This document shows positions 27,714 to 36,683 of a DNA stretch of 64,000 nucleotides, in pieces (position 1 is the stretch's first letter; the number at the start of each line of letters is the position of its first letter). This stretch comes from Polyangiaceae bacterium (GTDB lineage: Bacteria; Myxococcota_A; Polyangia; Polyangiales; Polyangiaceae). Below the pieces are notes generated by a model. The model searched no databases. It was not told the origin of the DNA and was given only the letters and a program-made list of their open reading frames with translations. The stretch spans positions 1 through 64,000 of the forward strand of contig JABFXY010000063.1 of assembly GCA_013361525.1 (NCBI GenBank), in the 5' to 3' direction. The translations under genes and the position numbers were made by a program.

Positions 27714-28322
27714 TTAGCCGTTCGGATGGCGGATCGGCGCGAGCGCGAGGCTGTAGGTCTTTTCGTCGACTTGGACGACGTCGAGGACGATGCCTTCGGC
27801 TCCCACGCCCGTAGGCGATGTTTCGTCGGGAAGCGCGGAGGGGTCGAGCGAGACGTGCCATGCGAGGACACGGTGGAGCATCGACGCGAGCTCCGGGCCC
27901 TCACGCTCTTCACGACCGCGCGGTAGAGCGCGCAGATCGAGCAGCTCGGCGGCCTTCTGGAATTCCCCGCGGTCGGCCGCGCGAAGAAACGCGACGAGCG
28001 CGCGGCGCGGCGTCGTGGGCGCGTTGAGATCCTCGACGTCCGCCTCGGCGCTTTTGTTGCTCGATGGTGCCGCGCTCGAAGGTCGTCGATGCGCCGACGC
28101 AGACGCCGGCGCACGCGCGGTGTCGGCCTTCGGCTGCGCGGCGGTAGGCTCGGCGCTCGGTGCCTCGTGGGCTTCGCCTTCACCCTGGGCGAACGCGGCA
28201 CCGCGCGGAAGCGCAAGGCAGAGGACGATGACCACGAGCGAGGCGAGCCGGCTCGGCCAGCGCAGGCACGACGTTGCCGCGGAGGGTCGGACCCCGCCCG
28301 CGGACCGTTCGGAGACGCGCAT
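27714..28322 (-). pseudogene. N-terminal periplasmic domain of the split MscS-type channel
   Basis: 202 aa with a signal peptide (LASLVVIVLCLALPRGAAFAQ), an Ala/Ser/Pro linker (about 47-95), and a soluble domain beginning TPRRALVAFLRAADRGEFQKAAELLDL and ending LALAPIRHPNG just before TAA. The domain type is found fused N-terminally to MscS channels in related proteins; here the channel follows in the same frame after one stop codon. The start lies 3 bp after the PP2C phosphatase stop, so phosphatase and channel are probably co-transcribed. Confidence 0.65.
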
Positions 28323-28325
28323 GCC

Positions 28326-29987
28326 TCAGTGGGTCGTACCGCAGAGCACGAGCGTCAAGTCGTCGTATTGCGGGGCGCCCATCGCGTGGTCGCGCACGGC
28401 GGCGAGGATCCGCTCGGCGACGTCGTGCGGCTCGGAGCGGCCTGCGCGGAGCGCGCGCTCGACACCTTCGAAGCCGAGCTGATCACCGCTCGGATTCGTC
28501 GCCTCGTGGACGCCGTCGGTCGTGAGCACGACCGTGTCGCCCGGCGTGAGCGTGACCTCGGTCTCGTCGTACGGCATGTCGTCGAAGAGACCGAGAGGCG
28601 AGCTCGCTCCTTCCTCGATGCGTACCAGCTCGCCGTTCTGCGCGCGGCGGACGTACGGCGGCATGTGACCCGCGCTCGCGAGGGTGATCTTTCGCGTGGG
28701 TACGTGGATCGTCAGCGCGACGGCGGTCACGAAGATGTCGTGTTGGCCGCGCGCGACGAGCTCGCGGTTGACGCGAGAGAGAGCGGCGGCGGGGCCCGTG
28801 GCGGTGAGCATCGCGGTGCGCAGATCGCTGGAGACCCGCGCCATCAGGAGGGCGGCTGCGACGCCTTTGCCGGAGACGTCACCGATGATGCAACCGATGC
28901 GCTCCGGCGCTTGCCAGAACACGTCGTAGAAGTCGCCTCCGACGCTGTACGCCGGGTGATATTCCGCAACGAACGTGAGGCCGGCAGCCTCCGGCAGCGA
29001 CAGCGGGAGGAAGCTCTTCTGAATCTGCTGCGCGAGCGACAGATCGCGCTGCAGGCGCTGCTGCTCGAGCGACTCTTGATGCAAGGTGGTGTTCTTGAGG
29101 GCGAGCGCCGCGTGCGAGGCGAGCGCCGTCAGTAGATCGAGATCCCCCTGCGAGAAGCTCGAGCCCGGATCGCACCGCACGTTGAGCACGCCGAGAACGG
29201 AGCCTCGGTAGACCATCGGCGCGTGCATGAGGAGCGCCATGCCCGGAACAGGCCGGTCGTCGTCCCAGTCGAGCGAAAGAGGCGTCGAAAGAAGCGCTTT
29301 TCCGTTCTGGACGATCTCCAGATAGAGCTCGGCGGGGAGCGGATAGTGCGGGACCTCGCGTCCGTCGCGCGTGCGAACACGCTTCGCCTCCATCGTGTCG
29401 GAGTCTTTGTCGAGGACGTAGACCGCGGCGAGCGTCGAGCTCGGAAACGATTGGAAGAGGTTGTCGGCGATGAGGTCGACGAGAGCCGACGGCTCGAGCG
29501 TGACGGCGATGGCGTGCACGAACGAGAACAGCGTGCGGAGGCGGCGATCGGCTTCCTCGAGATCGGCGAGGCCGCCGGCCGAGACGAAGGTCTGCGGAAC
29601 CTGTGCGTCCGTCTCGCCGACGATCTTCGTCGGCGCCTCGAAGCCGACGCGGGTCATCTCCTCCTGCTTCGCGCGCCGCCCGATCGTCGAGCTGCTCTCC
29701 GCGGGATCGGCCTCGAATCGAAACCGAAACGGCCCGAACCGAACGAGATCACCCGGCGTGAGGATGTGCCGCTTGACGGCGTTGTCGTTGACGTACGTGC
29801 CGTTCGAGCTGCCGAGGTCGTAGACGACCAACCCGTCGACTTCGTGTGCGATCTTCGCGTGCTGCCGAGAGATGCGGACGTCGTCGAGGACCGCGTGGTT
29901 GAAGGGGCCGCGTCCGACGAGGAACGTCGTTTCGAGGGGAAAACGCCGGCCCGCCAGACCACCGTCGAGTGCTACGAGCCACGGCAT
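28326..29987 (-). CDS. FHA-GAF-PP2C (RsbU/SpoIIE-type) phosphatase
   Basis: 553 aa in three modules. The FHA domain at about 20-95 has GRGPFNHAVL, RISRQHAKI and SSNGTYVN and should bind phosphothreonine. A GAF domain at about 150-310 carries APMVYRGSVLGVLNVRC. A short coiled linker (EQQRLQRDLSLAQQIQKSFLP) leads to the SpoIIE/PP2C phosphatase at about 325-550 with metal-binding Asp in GGDFYDVFW, IGDVSGKGVAAALLMA and TDGVHEATN. It should dephosphorylate Ser/Thr on partner proteins, often anti-sigma antagonists. It lies directly downstream of a Ser/Thr kinase gene whose phosphorylated products its FHA domain could recognise. Confidence 0.92.
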   Translation of the reverse strand: MPWLVALDGGLAGRRFPLETTFLVGRGPFNHAVLDDVRISRQHAKIAHEVDGLVVYDLGSSNGTYVNDNAVKRHILTPGDLVRFGPFRFRFEADPAESSSTIGRRAKQEEMTRVGFEAPTKIVGETDAQVPQTFVSAGGLADLEEADRRLRTLFSFVHAIAVTLEPSALVDLIADNLFQSFPSSTLAAVYVLDKDSDTMEAKRVRTRDGREVPHYPLPAELYLEIVQNGKALLSTPLSLDWDDDRPVPGMALLMHAPMVYRGSVLGVLNVRCDPGSSFSQGDLDLLTALASHAALALKNTTLHQESLEQQRLQRDLSLAQQIQKSFLPLSLPEAAGLTFVAEYHPAYSVGGDFYDVFWQAPERIGCIIGDVSGKGVAAALLMARVSSDLRTAMLTATGPAAALSRVNRELVARGQHDIFVTAVALTIHVPTRKITLASAGHMPPYVRRAQNGELVRIEEGASSPLGLFDDMPYDETEVTLTPGDTVVLTTDGVHEATNPSGDQLGFEGVERALRAGRSEPHDVAERILAAVRDHAMGAPQYDDLTLVLCGTTH

Positions 29988-30071
29988 CCAACCACGACCG
30001 TACTTCCCCGGCGTTGCCGCGTCGAGCGCGCTTTCGCGCGCATAAGCGCTGTTGCCTCGGAGGCTGTTGCC

Positions 30072-31937
30072 TCAGAGATCGGGCTGGACCGTCGTCGGCT
30101 GCTGCGTGGGCCTCGACGTGGCGGTCGATGTCGCCTTCGGCGGGGGATCGTCCTCCCCGAGACCATCCGACGTCGGAGGTGCCGTCGCCGACGGCTTCGA
30201 CGGCGGAGGCGACGTGCCCGGCAACTTGCCGGTGAGCGCAGGTTTCGCGCTCGCGGATGAACGGGCCGAGGCCGACGACGTCGCGGTCGTCGACGCGCTC
30301 TGTGACGACGCCGAAACGTCGGTCGGGGGATCGTCGTCGAGCTCGATCGGCGCCGGGTTCGCAGCTTCGACCGCGGTCGCCGTCGCCTGCGCCGTCGCAG
30401 GCAGCGCGCTCGCGCAGGGCGGGCACGCCGACGGCGCGGCGCCGGGGCTCGTCGGCGCGACGATCAAACCGACCGCAGCTCCGACGGCGAACGACGTGAG
30501 GATCGCGAGCGCGATCGTCCCTTTCGAGACGCCGGTGTGGCGCTCGTGCGTGAGCTCCGCCGGAGGCGGCGGTGCAACGACGGGCGCATAGTCGGGCATC
30601 GATGCGAACGAGGCGCGCATCGGCGGCGCTGCCCCATCGGAAGAAACGCGGCTGCCGGGGACGCTGTCGGGGATCGACGGCATCGAACCGCGCGGTCCGT
30701 GTTCCGGGATCGAGGGCATCGACCCGCGCGCGGCGGCCGCTGACGGCGCGCTGCGCGGACCGCTGTCCGGGACGGAAGGCATCGAGCCGCGCGGGATCGG
30801 CGCCGGCTGCGCGGCGGAAGAGGCTGACGCAGCGAGTGGCGCGCGATTCGGCGGAGGCGCGGCGACGACCCCGGAGACCGGCGGCCGATCCGTTCGCGTC
30901 GTTGGTGCGAGCACGACCTTCGGCGCGGGCGGCGCGCCTCGGAGGGACGGCGGCGTCGGGAGCGCGACCGTCCCGGGATCGTCGTCGTCGACGGCCGCGA
31001 GCGGCGAGCGCTTCACCGCCGTTTCGCCGGAGTCGGTCGTCGAGTCGTCGTCGAAGTCGAGCGCGGGCGTGGCGTTGAGGCGCTGGAGCGGCTCGATCTC
31101 CTGGAGCATCTGCGCCGCGGATTGGAACCGCTGCGAAGGCTTCTTCTTCAGCGCGCGCGCGACGATCGCGACGAGCCCGCGGGCGGCCTCGTCCTGCCTG
31201 CCCGTGTCCAATGGCGGCGCGTCTTCGATGAGCTTCGCGCGGGCGAGCTCTTCCCCTCGCCTGTCGCCGAACGCGTGGTGTCCCTTCACCGCGCGGAAGA
31301 GGATGATCCCGACGGCGTAGAGATCGGTCACCGGCGTGACGTCGCGCGAGTTGAGGATCTGCTCCGGCGCCATGTACTCGACGGTGCCGAGGGCGATGTT
31401 CGCGCGCGTGATGCCGGTCACCTCGTTCTCGTCTTTGCCGGGCAAGAGGCGCGAGATGCCGAAGTCGACGACGGTCGCGCGGTGCGAGCCGTCGGCGAGC
31501 GGCCGCATGATGATGTTGCCGGGCTTGAGATCGCGGTGGACGATCTTCGAGTTGTGCAGGTCCTGGAGCGCACGAAGCAGATCGATCGCGAGGTCCACCG
31601 CCTCCTCGACCGAGAGCACGCGCTGCTCGAGGATGTGCGCGAGGCTCGGCCCGTCGATGAACTCCATGACGAGGACGAGGCCGTAGGTTTCGTCGTCGAA
31701 GAAATCGACGACCCGCGCGACGTAGTCGCTGCCGACGCGACCGAGGAGGTACGCCTCGCGTTTGAACCGAGCGACCACCTCGTGATGCTTCGCGGCCGTC
31801 GGAAGCAGATGTTTGACCGCGACCTTGACGCCGTTCTTGGTGTCGTCGCCGGCCCAGACCTCGCCCATGCCGCCCGAGCCCACCATTTTCTTGAGGCGGT
31901 AGCGTCCAGCGACCAGCGCGCCCGGGACGAAGTCCAT
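30072..31937 (-). CDS. Membrane Ser/Thr protein kinase (PknB/Hanks type)
   Basis: 621 aa. The kinase domain at about 12-290 has the Gly loop VGSGGMGEVW, Lys in VAVKHLL, catalytic HRDLKPGN, DFGISR and APE-type MAPEQ; the active-site set is complete. A Pro/Ala/Ser-rich juxtamembrane region follows, with repeats of GSMPSxP (about 395-460). One membrane helix at about 485-505 (TIALAILTSFAVGAAVGLIV) puts a Ser/Ala/Pro-rich tail outside. No PASTA or other sensor domain is recognised. The FHA-GAF-PP2C gene starts 84 bp after its stop, making a kinase/phosphatase pair. Confidence 0.92.
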   Translation of the reverse strand: MDFVPGALVAGRYRLKKMVGSGGMGEVWAGDDTKNGVKVAVKHLLPTAAKHHEVVARFKREAYLLGRVGSDYVARVVDFFDDETYGLVLVMEFIDGPSLAHILEQRVLSVEEAVDLAIDLLRALQDLHNSKIVHRDLKPGNIIMRPLADGSHRATVVDFGISRLLPGKDENEVTGITRANIALGTVEYMAPEQILNSRDVTPVTDLYAVGIILFRAVKGHHAFGDRRGEELARAKLIEDAPPLDTGRQDEAARGLVAIVARALKKKPSQRFQSAAQMLQEIEPLQRLNATPALDFDDDSTTDSGETAVKRSPLAAVDDDDPGTVALPTPPSLRGAPPAPKVVLAPTTRTDRPPVSGVVAAPPPNRAPLAASASSAAQPAPIPRGSMPSVPDSGPRSAPSAAAARGSMPSIPEHGPRGSMPSIPDSVPGSRVSSDGAAPPMRASFASMPDYAPVVAPPPPAELTHERHTGVSKGTIALAILTSFAVGAAVGLIVAPTSPGAAPSACPPCASALPATAQATATAVEAANPAPIELDDDPPTDVSASSQSASTTATSSASARSSASAKPALTGKLPGTSPPPSKPSATAPPTSDGLGEDDPPPKATSTATSRPTQQPTTVQPDL

Positions 31938-32031
31938 GCGAGGCCCGGAACATAGCAGACACGCGCCTTCGTTAGAGTGCTAGGTTCTGCGCCGCTCGCC
32001 GGGCCCGCCCGAGCCGAGCCACCGTCGTCCC

Positions 32032-32709
32032 ATGAACATGCAAGCGAGCGCGACATCGGCCGGGGGGCCTGGACCAAACGACACCTCCCTAGGCGCGAGG
32101 CTCGTCATCGGCATCGCCGGGGGTAGCGGCTCCGGCAAGACGACCGTCGCGAACCGCGTCCGAGCCTCGATCCCCGAAGGGCAGGTCGCCCTCATCGAGC
32201 ACGACGCGTATTACCGGGATCGAACGGACCTGACGTACGACGAGCGCTGCAAGCTCAACTTCGATCACCCCAACTCGCTCGAGACGGAGCTGCTCGTCGA
32301 GCACGTCCGCGCCCTGCGCCGGGGTGAGCCGGTCGACGTTCCTCTCTACGATTTCAAGACGCACCGCCGCGCAGAAGAGGTCCGGCGGGTCGAGCCGACA
32401 CGCATCGTCATCGTCGAGGGCATCCTCGTCTTCGTGGAAGAGGCTCTGCGGAAGGAGCTCGACGTACGCATCTACGTCGACACCGACCCCGATATCAGGG
32501 CCTTCCGCCGCATCCGGCGCGACATCGAGCAACGCGGCCGATCCTTCGAGTCGATCCGCGAGCAGTACTACCGGACCGTCAGGCCGATGCACCTGCAGTT
32601 CGTGGAGCCGTCGAAGCGCCACGCGCACGTCATCATCCCCGAAGGCGGGGAGAACGCCGTCGGGATCGATTTCGTGACGCGCTTCATCGGAAGCGCCTTG
32701 TCGCGATAG
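32032..32709 (+). CDS. udk: Uridine kinase
   Basis: 225 aa. It phosphorylates uridine and cytidine to UMP/CMP in pyrimidine salvage. It has the P-loop GGSGSGKTT at about 28-36, the substrate region HDAYYRDRTDLTYDERCKLNFDHPNSLETELL, YDFKTHRR and IVIVEGILVF, all typical of Udk. Length is close to the family's usual 210-220 aa. The stop is 2 bp before the MFS exporter gene, so the two are probably co-transcribed. The start is divergent from the kinase gene across 94 bp. Confidence 0.93.
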   Translation: MNMQASATSAGGPGPNDTSLGARLVIGIAGGSGSGKTTVANRVRASIPEGQVALIEHDAYYRDRTDLTYDERCKLNFDHPNSLETELLVEHVRALRRGEPVDVPLYDFKTHRRAEEVRRVEPTRIVIVEGILVFVEEALRKELDVRIYVDTDPDIRAFRRIRRDIEQRGRSFESIREQYYRTVRPMHLQFVEPSKRHAHVIIPEGGENAVGIDFVTRFIGSALSR

Positions 32710-32711
32710 CC

Positions 32712-33929
32712 ATGTCCGACTCCGCGACGGCGCGACCGCGGCTGATGCCGATCTTCCTGACGGTCTTCGTCGACGTCCTCGCGCTGACGCTCGTCCTGCC
32801 CCTTCTTCCCTATTACGCCCAGAGCTTCGGGGCCTCGCCGATCGTCGTCGGCCTTCTCTTCGGCGTGTTCTCGTTTTGCCAGCTCCTCAGCGGGCCGGTG
32901 CTCGGGCGCATGTCGGATCGTGTCGGGCGAAAGCCCGTCCTCCTCGTGAGCCAGATGGGCACGATGCTGGGGCTCCTCGTCATGGCCCTGGCCAACCGCA
33001 TCGAGTGGCTCTTCGTCGGCCGCATCCTCGACGGGCTCACCGCCGGCAACCTCTCCATCGCGCAGGCGTACATCACCGACGAGACACCGCCCGAGCAGCG
33101 TACCCGCGCATACGGTTTCTTCGGCATCGCGTTCGGGGTCGGCTTCCTCATCGGCCCGGCGATCTCGGGCAAGCTCGCGAAGATGTACGGCTACCACGCG
33201 CCCCCGCTCGGCGCGGCGTTCCTCAGCCTGACGAGCGTGGCGCTCACCGCCCTGCTGGTTCCCGGTCGTCCGCCGCGCGCTTCCAAAGAGCTCACTCCGT
33301 TCTGGGACGGCATCCGCCGAATCCTCTCGCAGCGCGTGCCGCGGACCCGCATCCTCGAGATGTTCTCGTTCGTGCTCTCGTTCGCGACCCTCACCGGCGG
33401 GCTCGCTTTGTTTCTGCAGGGACGCTTCACCTTCGACGTCGACGAGGTGGGCTACGCGTTCGGCTTCAGCGGCTTGGTCGGCGCGCTCGTCCAGGGTGGA
33501 ATCGGTCGCGCTGCGAAGCGCCTCGGCGAATCGCGCCTTTCCGCAGCGGGCATCCTCCTCATGGTCGCCGGGTACATCGTGCTCGCGCTGGCTGACAGTC
33601 TCGTCATGATGGGCGCGGGGCTCGCGATCGGCAGCGTCGGCTCCGCGGTCGTGCGACCCGCGCTCACGACACTCCTCACGGGTTCGGTGCACGCCGACGA
33701 ACGCGGACTCGCGCTCGGTGTTTCGCAGTCGGCGTCGAGCCTCGGACAGACGATCGGTCCCGCGGTCGCCGGCTGGATCATCTACCGCGGCGCGCTCGCC
33801 GGCTGGGCCCTCACCGCCGCCGTCTTCGCCGCGTGTGGGCTGATGGTTCGTTGGCTCGGTCTACCGTCTCTCGTACCGCCGACCCCCGTCGCGTCGGCCG
33901 CCGAGCCGGGTGCCGACCAACGCGACTGA
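32712..33929 (+). CDS. MFS drug-efflux-type transporter (DHA1/TetA-like)
   Basis: 405-aa twelve-helix major facilitator. Visible signatures are PRLMPIFLTVFVDVLALTLVLPLLP in helix 1, LGRMSDRVGRKPVLLVSQ in loop 2-3 (motif A), RILDGLTAGNLSIAQAYITDETPPEQR, typical of the TetA subgroup, and GPAISG in helix 5. Expected to export a small molecule by proton antiport. The subgroup includes tetracycline exporters, but sequence alone does not show resistance. It follows udk by 2 bp. Confidence 0.88.
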   Translation: MSDSATARPRLMPIFLTVFVDVLALTLVLPLLPYYAQSFGASPIVVGLLFGVFSFCQLLSGPVLGRMSDRVGRKPVLLVSQMGTMLGLLVMALANRIEWLFVGRILDGLTAGNLSIAQAYITDETPPEQRTRAYGFFGIAFGVGFLIGPAISGKLAKMYGYHAPPLGAAFLSLTSVALTALLVPGRPPRASKELTPFWDGIRRILSQRVPRTRILEMFSFVLSFATLTGGLALFLQGRFTFDVDEVGYAFGFSGLVGALVQGGIGRAAKRLGESRLSAAGILLMVAGYIVLALADSLVMMGAGLAIGSVGSAVVRPALTTLLTGSVHADERGLALGVSQSASSLGQTIGPAVAGWIIYRGALAGWALTAAVFAACGLMVRWLGLPSLVPPTPVASAAEPGADQRD

Positions 33930-33994
33930 AGCGGCTCCCGACCGTGCGTCGTTACCGTCGACCGAGCTAAGTGCTTGGGTCTAGTATCGCGACC

Positions 33995-36154
33995 GTGTCC
34001 CAGAGCCCCCCGAGTATTCGTCTTTCACGTGGGGGCGTGTACGTACCGACGCCGCTCGAGCCGGTGCAGATCGGCGTGCCCCCGGAGACGATCAAAGACT
34101 CGATGGCGCTCGGGCTCCCGTCGCCCGCGATCTACGTCGTGCCGCCGGTGCTCTTCGACCGCCGTCGCGGTCTGAACCTCGCCGAGATCGAGTTCCCCGC
34201 GTACTACAACTTCTTCGCGCTGAAGCGCCGCGCGACCCTGGTCGTCGAGTCGGAATCCACCGCGAATCGCCTGCGAACGATGATGCGCGAGTCGCTGTTC
34301 GCGTCGCGCCGCCCGACGAATCCGGACGAGTTCGCCGACGAGTTCCCGGTCGAGGCGCGCCCTGATTTCGCGCGCGAGACGGACCATTTTCGTCGCGGGC
34401 CGAGCGGCAACTGCCTCGATGTCGACGACCTGCTCGACTTCTGCGTGATGGAGAACGACCGCGCGACGGTGCGCGGCGTGACGATCGAGAAACGCCAGCA
34501 CAACACGTACGCGATCTCCGTCGGCGGCCAAGACGTGACGGTGCTCCCCGCCGCCGTCGATATCCCGGAGCGCATCCTGCCTTCGAGCGCCCGCGTCGGC
34601 TCGTTCGATCCGCCGGCGTTCGGCCTCACGGTCCTCGGCGCGAGCCACGGCTTCGACCCTCAAGGCAAGACGACCGGCTTCCTCCTTTGGATCGGCCGGC
34701 GCGGGGTGCTCATCGATCCGCCCGTGGATACGACGCATCACCTTCGTGAGGCCGGCGTCATGCCGAAGATCATCGACGGCGTGATCCTCACCCACTGCCA
34801 TGCCGATCACGATTCCGGCGTCTTCGCGAAGCTCCTCGAGGAGGGCCGCACGCGCCTCTACACGACGCCGACGATCCTCGCGTCGTTCCTTCGAAAATAC
34901 TCGTCGCTCAGCGGTATCTCCGAAGACGCCCTGCGCGAGACGTTCTCGTTCTGTCCGGTGCGCATCGGACAAGCGACGCCGATCAACGGCGCCGAGCTGT
35001 TCTTCTTCTACACGCTGCACTCGATCCCCACGATCGGCTTCGAGGCGTTCTACGGCGGCAAGAGCCTCGCGTTCTCGGCGGACACGCTCTACGAGCCGAC
35101 GCAGATCCAGCGCATCGCCGATCTCGGCGTGATCTCACCCGAGCGCCGCGACCGGCTCATCGACTTCCCGTGGCACCACACCGTCGTCTTCCACGAAGCC
35201 GGCGTCCCCCCGCTCCACACCCCGGTGAGCGCCCTCGCCGCCCTCCCCGACGACGTGAAAGAGCGGCTTTACCTCGTGCACATCGCGCGCAAGGACGTCC
35301 CCGAGGGAACGAACCTCAAGACCGCCGACGTCGGGCTCGAGAACACGCTCCGTATCGACGTCGAGCGGCCGCACTTCGCGGACGCGATCGACGTCCTCAA
35401 CGTGTTCTGCTCGATCGACTTCTTCCGCGAGCTGCCCATGTCTCGCGCGCGCGAGCTGCTTCTGCTCGCGAAGCGCCGCAAGGTCGACGCCGGCGAGCGG
35501 ATCATCGCGCAGGACTCCGAGGGTCACGAGTTCTTCGTGATCGTCCAGGGCTCGGTCACGGTGACCAAAAACGGCGCCTACGTGAAGAGCTACCACGCGG
35601 GCGATTACTTCGGAGAGACGGCCCTCGTCCTGAACCAGCCGCGCACCGCGGACGTCGTCGCCCGCACCAGCGTCGAGCTGTTGACGCTCGATCGGCACGG
35701 CTTCCTCTACTTGCTCCGCGGCACCGACATCCCGACCCGCCTCGTCCGTCTCGCACGTGCCCGCGAAGCGCGCTCGTGGGAGCTCCTGGAGCAGAACTCC
35801 GCGCTCCGTCAGCTCTCGAGCCCGCAGAAGACGCAGCTCATGACGTACCTCGAGCAGGTCCGCCTCGGCGAAGGCGACGTCCTCTGGCGCGCCGGTGAGC
35901 CCGCGAGCTACGCGTACATCATCGACGCGGGACGTGTGCTCCTCGAAGGTGACGAGATGAACCGCACGACCTTTGGGCCCGCAACCTTCTTCGCGGACGT
36001 CGACACGATGCGGGCGTACGGTCCACACGACACGACCGCGCACGTCGTCGAGGGCGGTCAGGCATACCGGATGGGCTCGAACGACCTCTTGAAGTTCCTC
36101 GACGGAAACCCGGGCGTGCTGCTGAGCCTCATGGGCTCACGCTGTACGACGTGA
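33995..36154 (+). CDS. Metallo-beta-lactamase-fold hydrolase with two cyclic-nucleotide-binding domains
   Basis: About 719 aa from GTG 33995 (an in-frame GTG at 33971 would add 8 residues). The N-terminal ~190 residues are unrecognised (DRRRGLNLAEIEFPAYYNFFALKRR). The metallo-hydrolase core carries the zinc motif HCHADHDSG, with FSADTLYEP and WHHTVVFHEAG supplying further ligands. Two cNMP-binding domains follow: EGHEFFVIVQGSVTVTKNG with AGDYFGETALVLNQPRTADVVA, then ASYAYIIDAGRVLLEGDE with a weaker phosphate cassette. The layout suggests hydrolysis gated by cAMP or cGMP, or hydrolysis of the cyclic nucleotide itself; both are inference. The 3' end overlaps the convergent DUF4267 gene by 26 bp. 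Confidence 0.85.
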   Translation: MSQSPPSIRLSRGGVYVPTPLEPVQIGVPPETIKDSMALGLPSPAIYVVPPVLFDRRRGLNLAEIEFPAYYNFFALKRRATLVVESESTANRLRTMMRESLFASRRPTNPDEFADEFPVEARPDFARETDHFRRGPSGNCLDVDDLLDFCVMENDRATVRGVTIEKRQHNTYAISVGGQDVTVLPAAVDIPERILPSSARVGSFDPPAFGLTVLGASHGFDPQGKTTGFLLWIGRRGVLIDPPVDTTHHLREAGVMPKIIDGVILTHCHADHDSGVFAKLLEEGRTRLYTTPTILASFLRKYSSLSGISEDALRETFSFCPVRIGQATPINGAELFFFYTLHSIPTIGFEAFYGGKSLAFSADTLYEPTQIQRIADLGVISPERRDRLIDFPWHHTVVFHEAGVPPLHTPVSALAALPDDVKERLYLVHIARKDVPEGTNLKTADVGLENTLRIDVERPHFADAIDVLNVFCSIDFFRELPMSRARELLLLAKRRKVDAGERIIAQDSEGHEFFVIVQGSVTVTKNGAYVKSYHAGDYFGETALVLNQPRTADVVARTSVELLTLDRHGFLYLLRGTDIPTRLVRLARAREARSWELLEQNSALRQLSSPQKTQLMTYLEQVRLGEGDVLWRAGEPASYAYIIDAGRVLLEGDEMNRTTFGPATFFADVDTMRAYGPHDTTAHVVEGGQAYRMGSNDLLKFLDGNPGVLLSLMGSRCTT

Positions 36155-36572
36155 CCGCGGGCGCGGTCCGGCTACGCAGGTCGAGCGCGCCGGCCAGGGC
36201 GCAGACGATCGCCGTTCCCCAGTGAATCGCGAGAAAGCCGGGCTGCACGCCGCGCGCCGCCAGGACGATGAATCCGTCCGCGACCGCGATGACGGAGCCG
36301 ACCAACATCAGCACCGCAGCGGCGCGCCGTTCTCGCATCAAGAAGAACGTGCCCAATAGAACGCCGAAGACGAGGTCGCGGATGCCTTTCGCCTGCGGGT
36401 AAGCAGTGAGGTCCGTCATCGGCACGCCGAACGCCTCGGCGGCCGCTTCGGGGACGAGGAGGAACCGCGCGCCGATCAGGACGAGCATCGCACCGGCGAT
36501 CGCGACGAGCACGTTGCGGCCGGCAAGGAACGAAGAGCGGGTGGTGACGGACTCGGTGGACGCGTTGTTCAT
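36129..36572 (-). CDS. DUF4267 membrane protein
   Basis: 147 aa from ATG 36572 (MNNASTESVTTRS). Four hydrophobic segments fit an integral inner-membrane protein: VLVAIAGAMLVLIGARFLL, IRDLVFGVLLGTFFLM, AAVLMLVGSVIAVADGFIVL and FLAIHWGTAIVCALAGAL. The block YPQAKGIRDLVFG is characteristic of DUF4267. Function is unknown. It is divergent from an AraC regulator, which is a likely controller. Confidence 0.82.
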   Translation of the reverse strand: MNNASTESVTTRSSFLAGRNVLVAIAGAMLVLIGARFLLVPEAAAEAFGVPMTDLTAYPQAKGIRDLVFGVLLGTFFLMRERRAAAVLMLVGSVIAVADGFIVLAARGVQPGFLAIHWGTAIVCALAGALDLRSRTAPAVTSYSVSP

Positions 36573-36683
36573 GCCCCGAATCTTGGGTTCCCGAACCACG
36601 CCGCTCAACGGGCCGGAGCGCTCGTCGGATGGCCCTAGGCGCTCACGTTGCGAGCGTTCAAGACCACGCTAGGATCCGCGACG

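Noticed and set aside
29749..31962. 737-aa Arg-rich ORF across the kinase gene
   Set aside because: Alternative frame of the Ser/Thr kinase; no domain, and composition typical of high-GC shadow frames.
32712..33929. Tetracycline-resistance gene
   Set aside because: The TetA-like signature fits many DHA1 exporters; resistance cannot be concluded from sequence.
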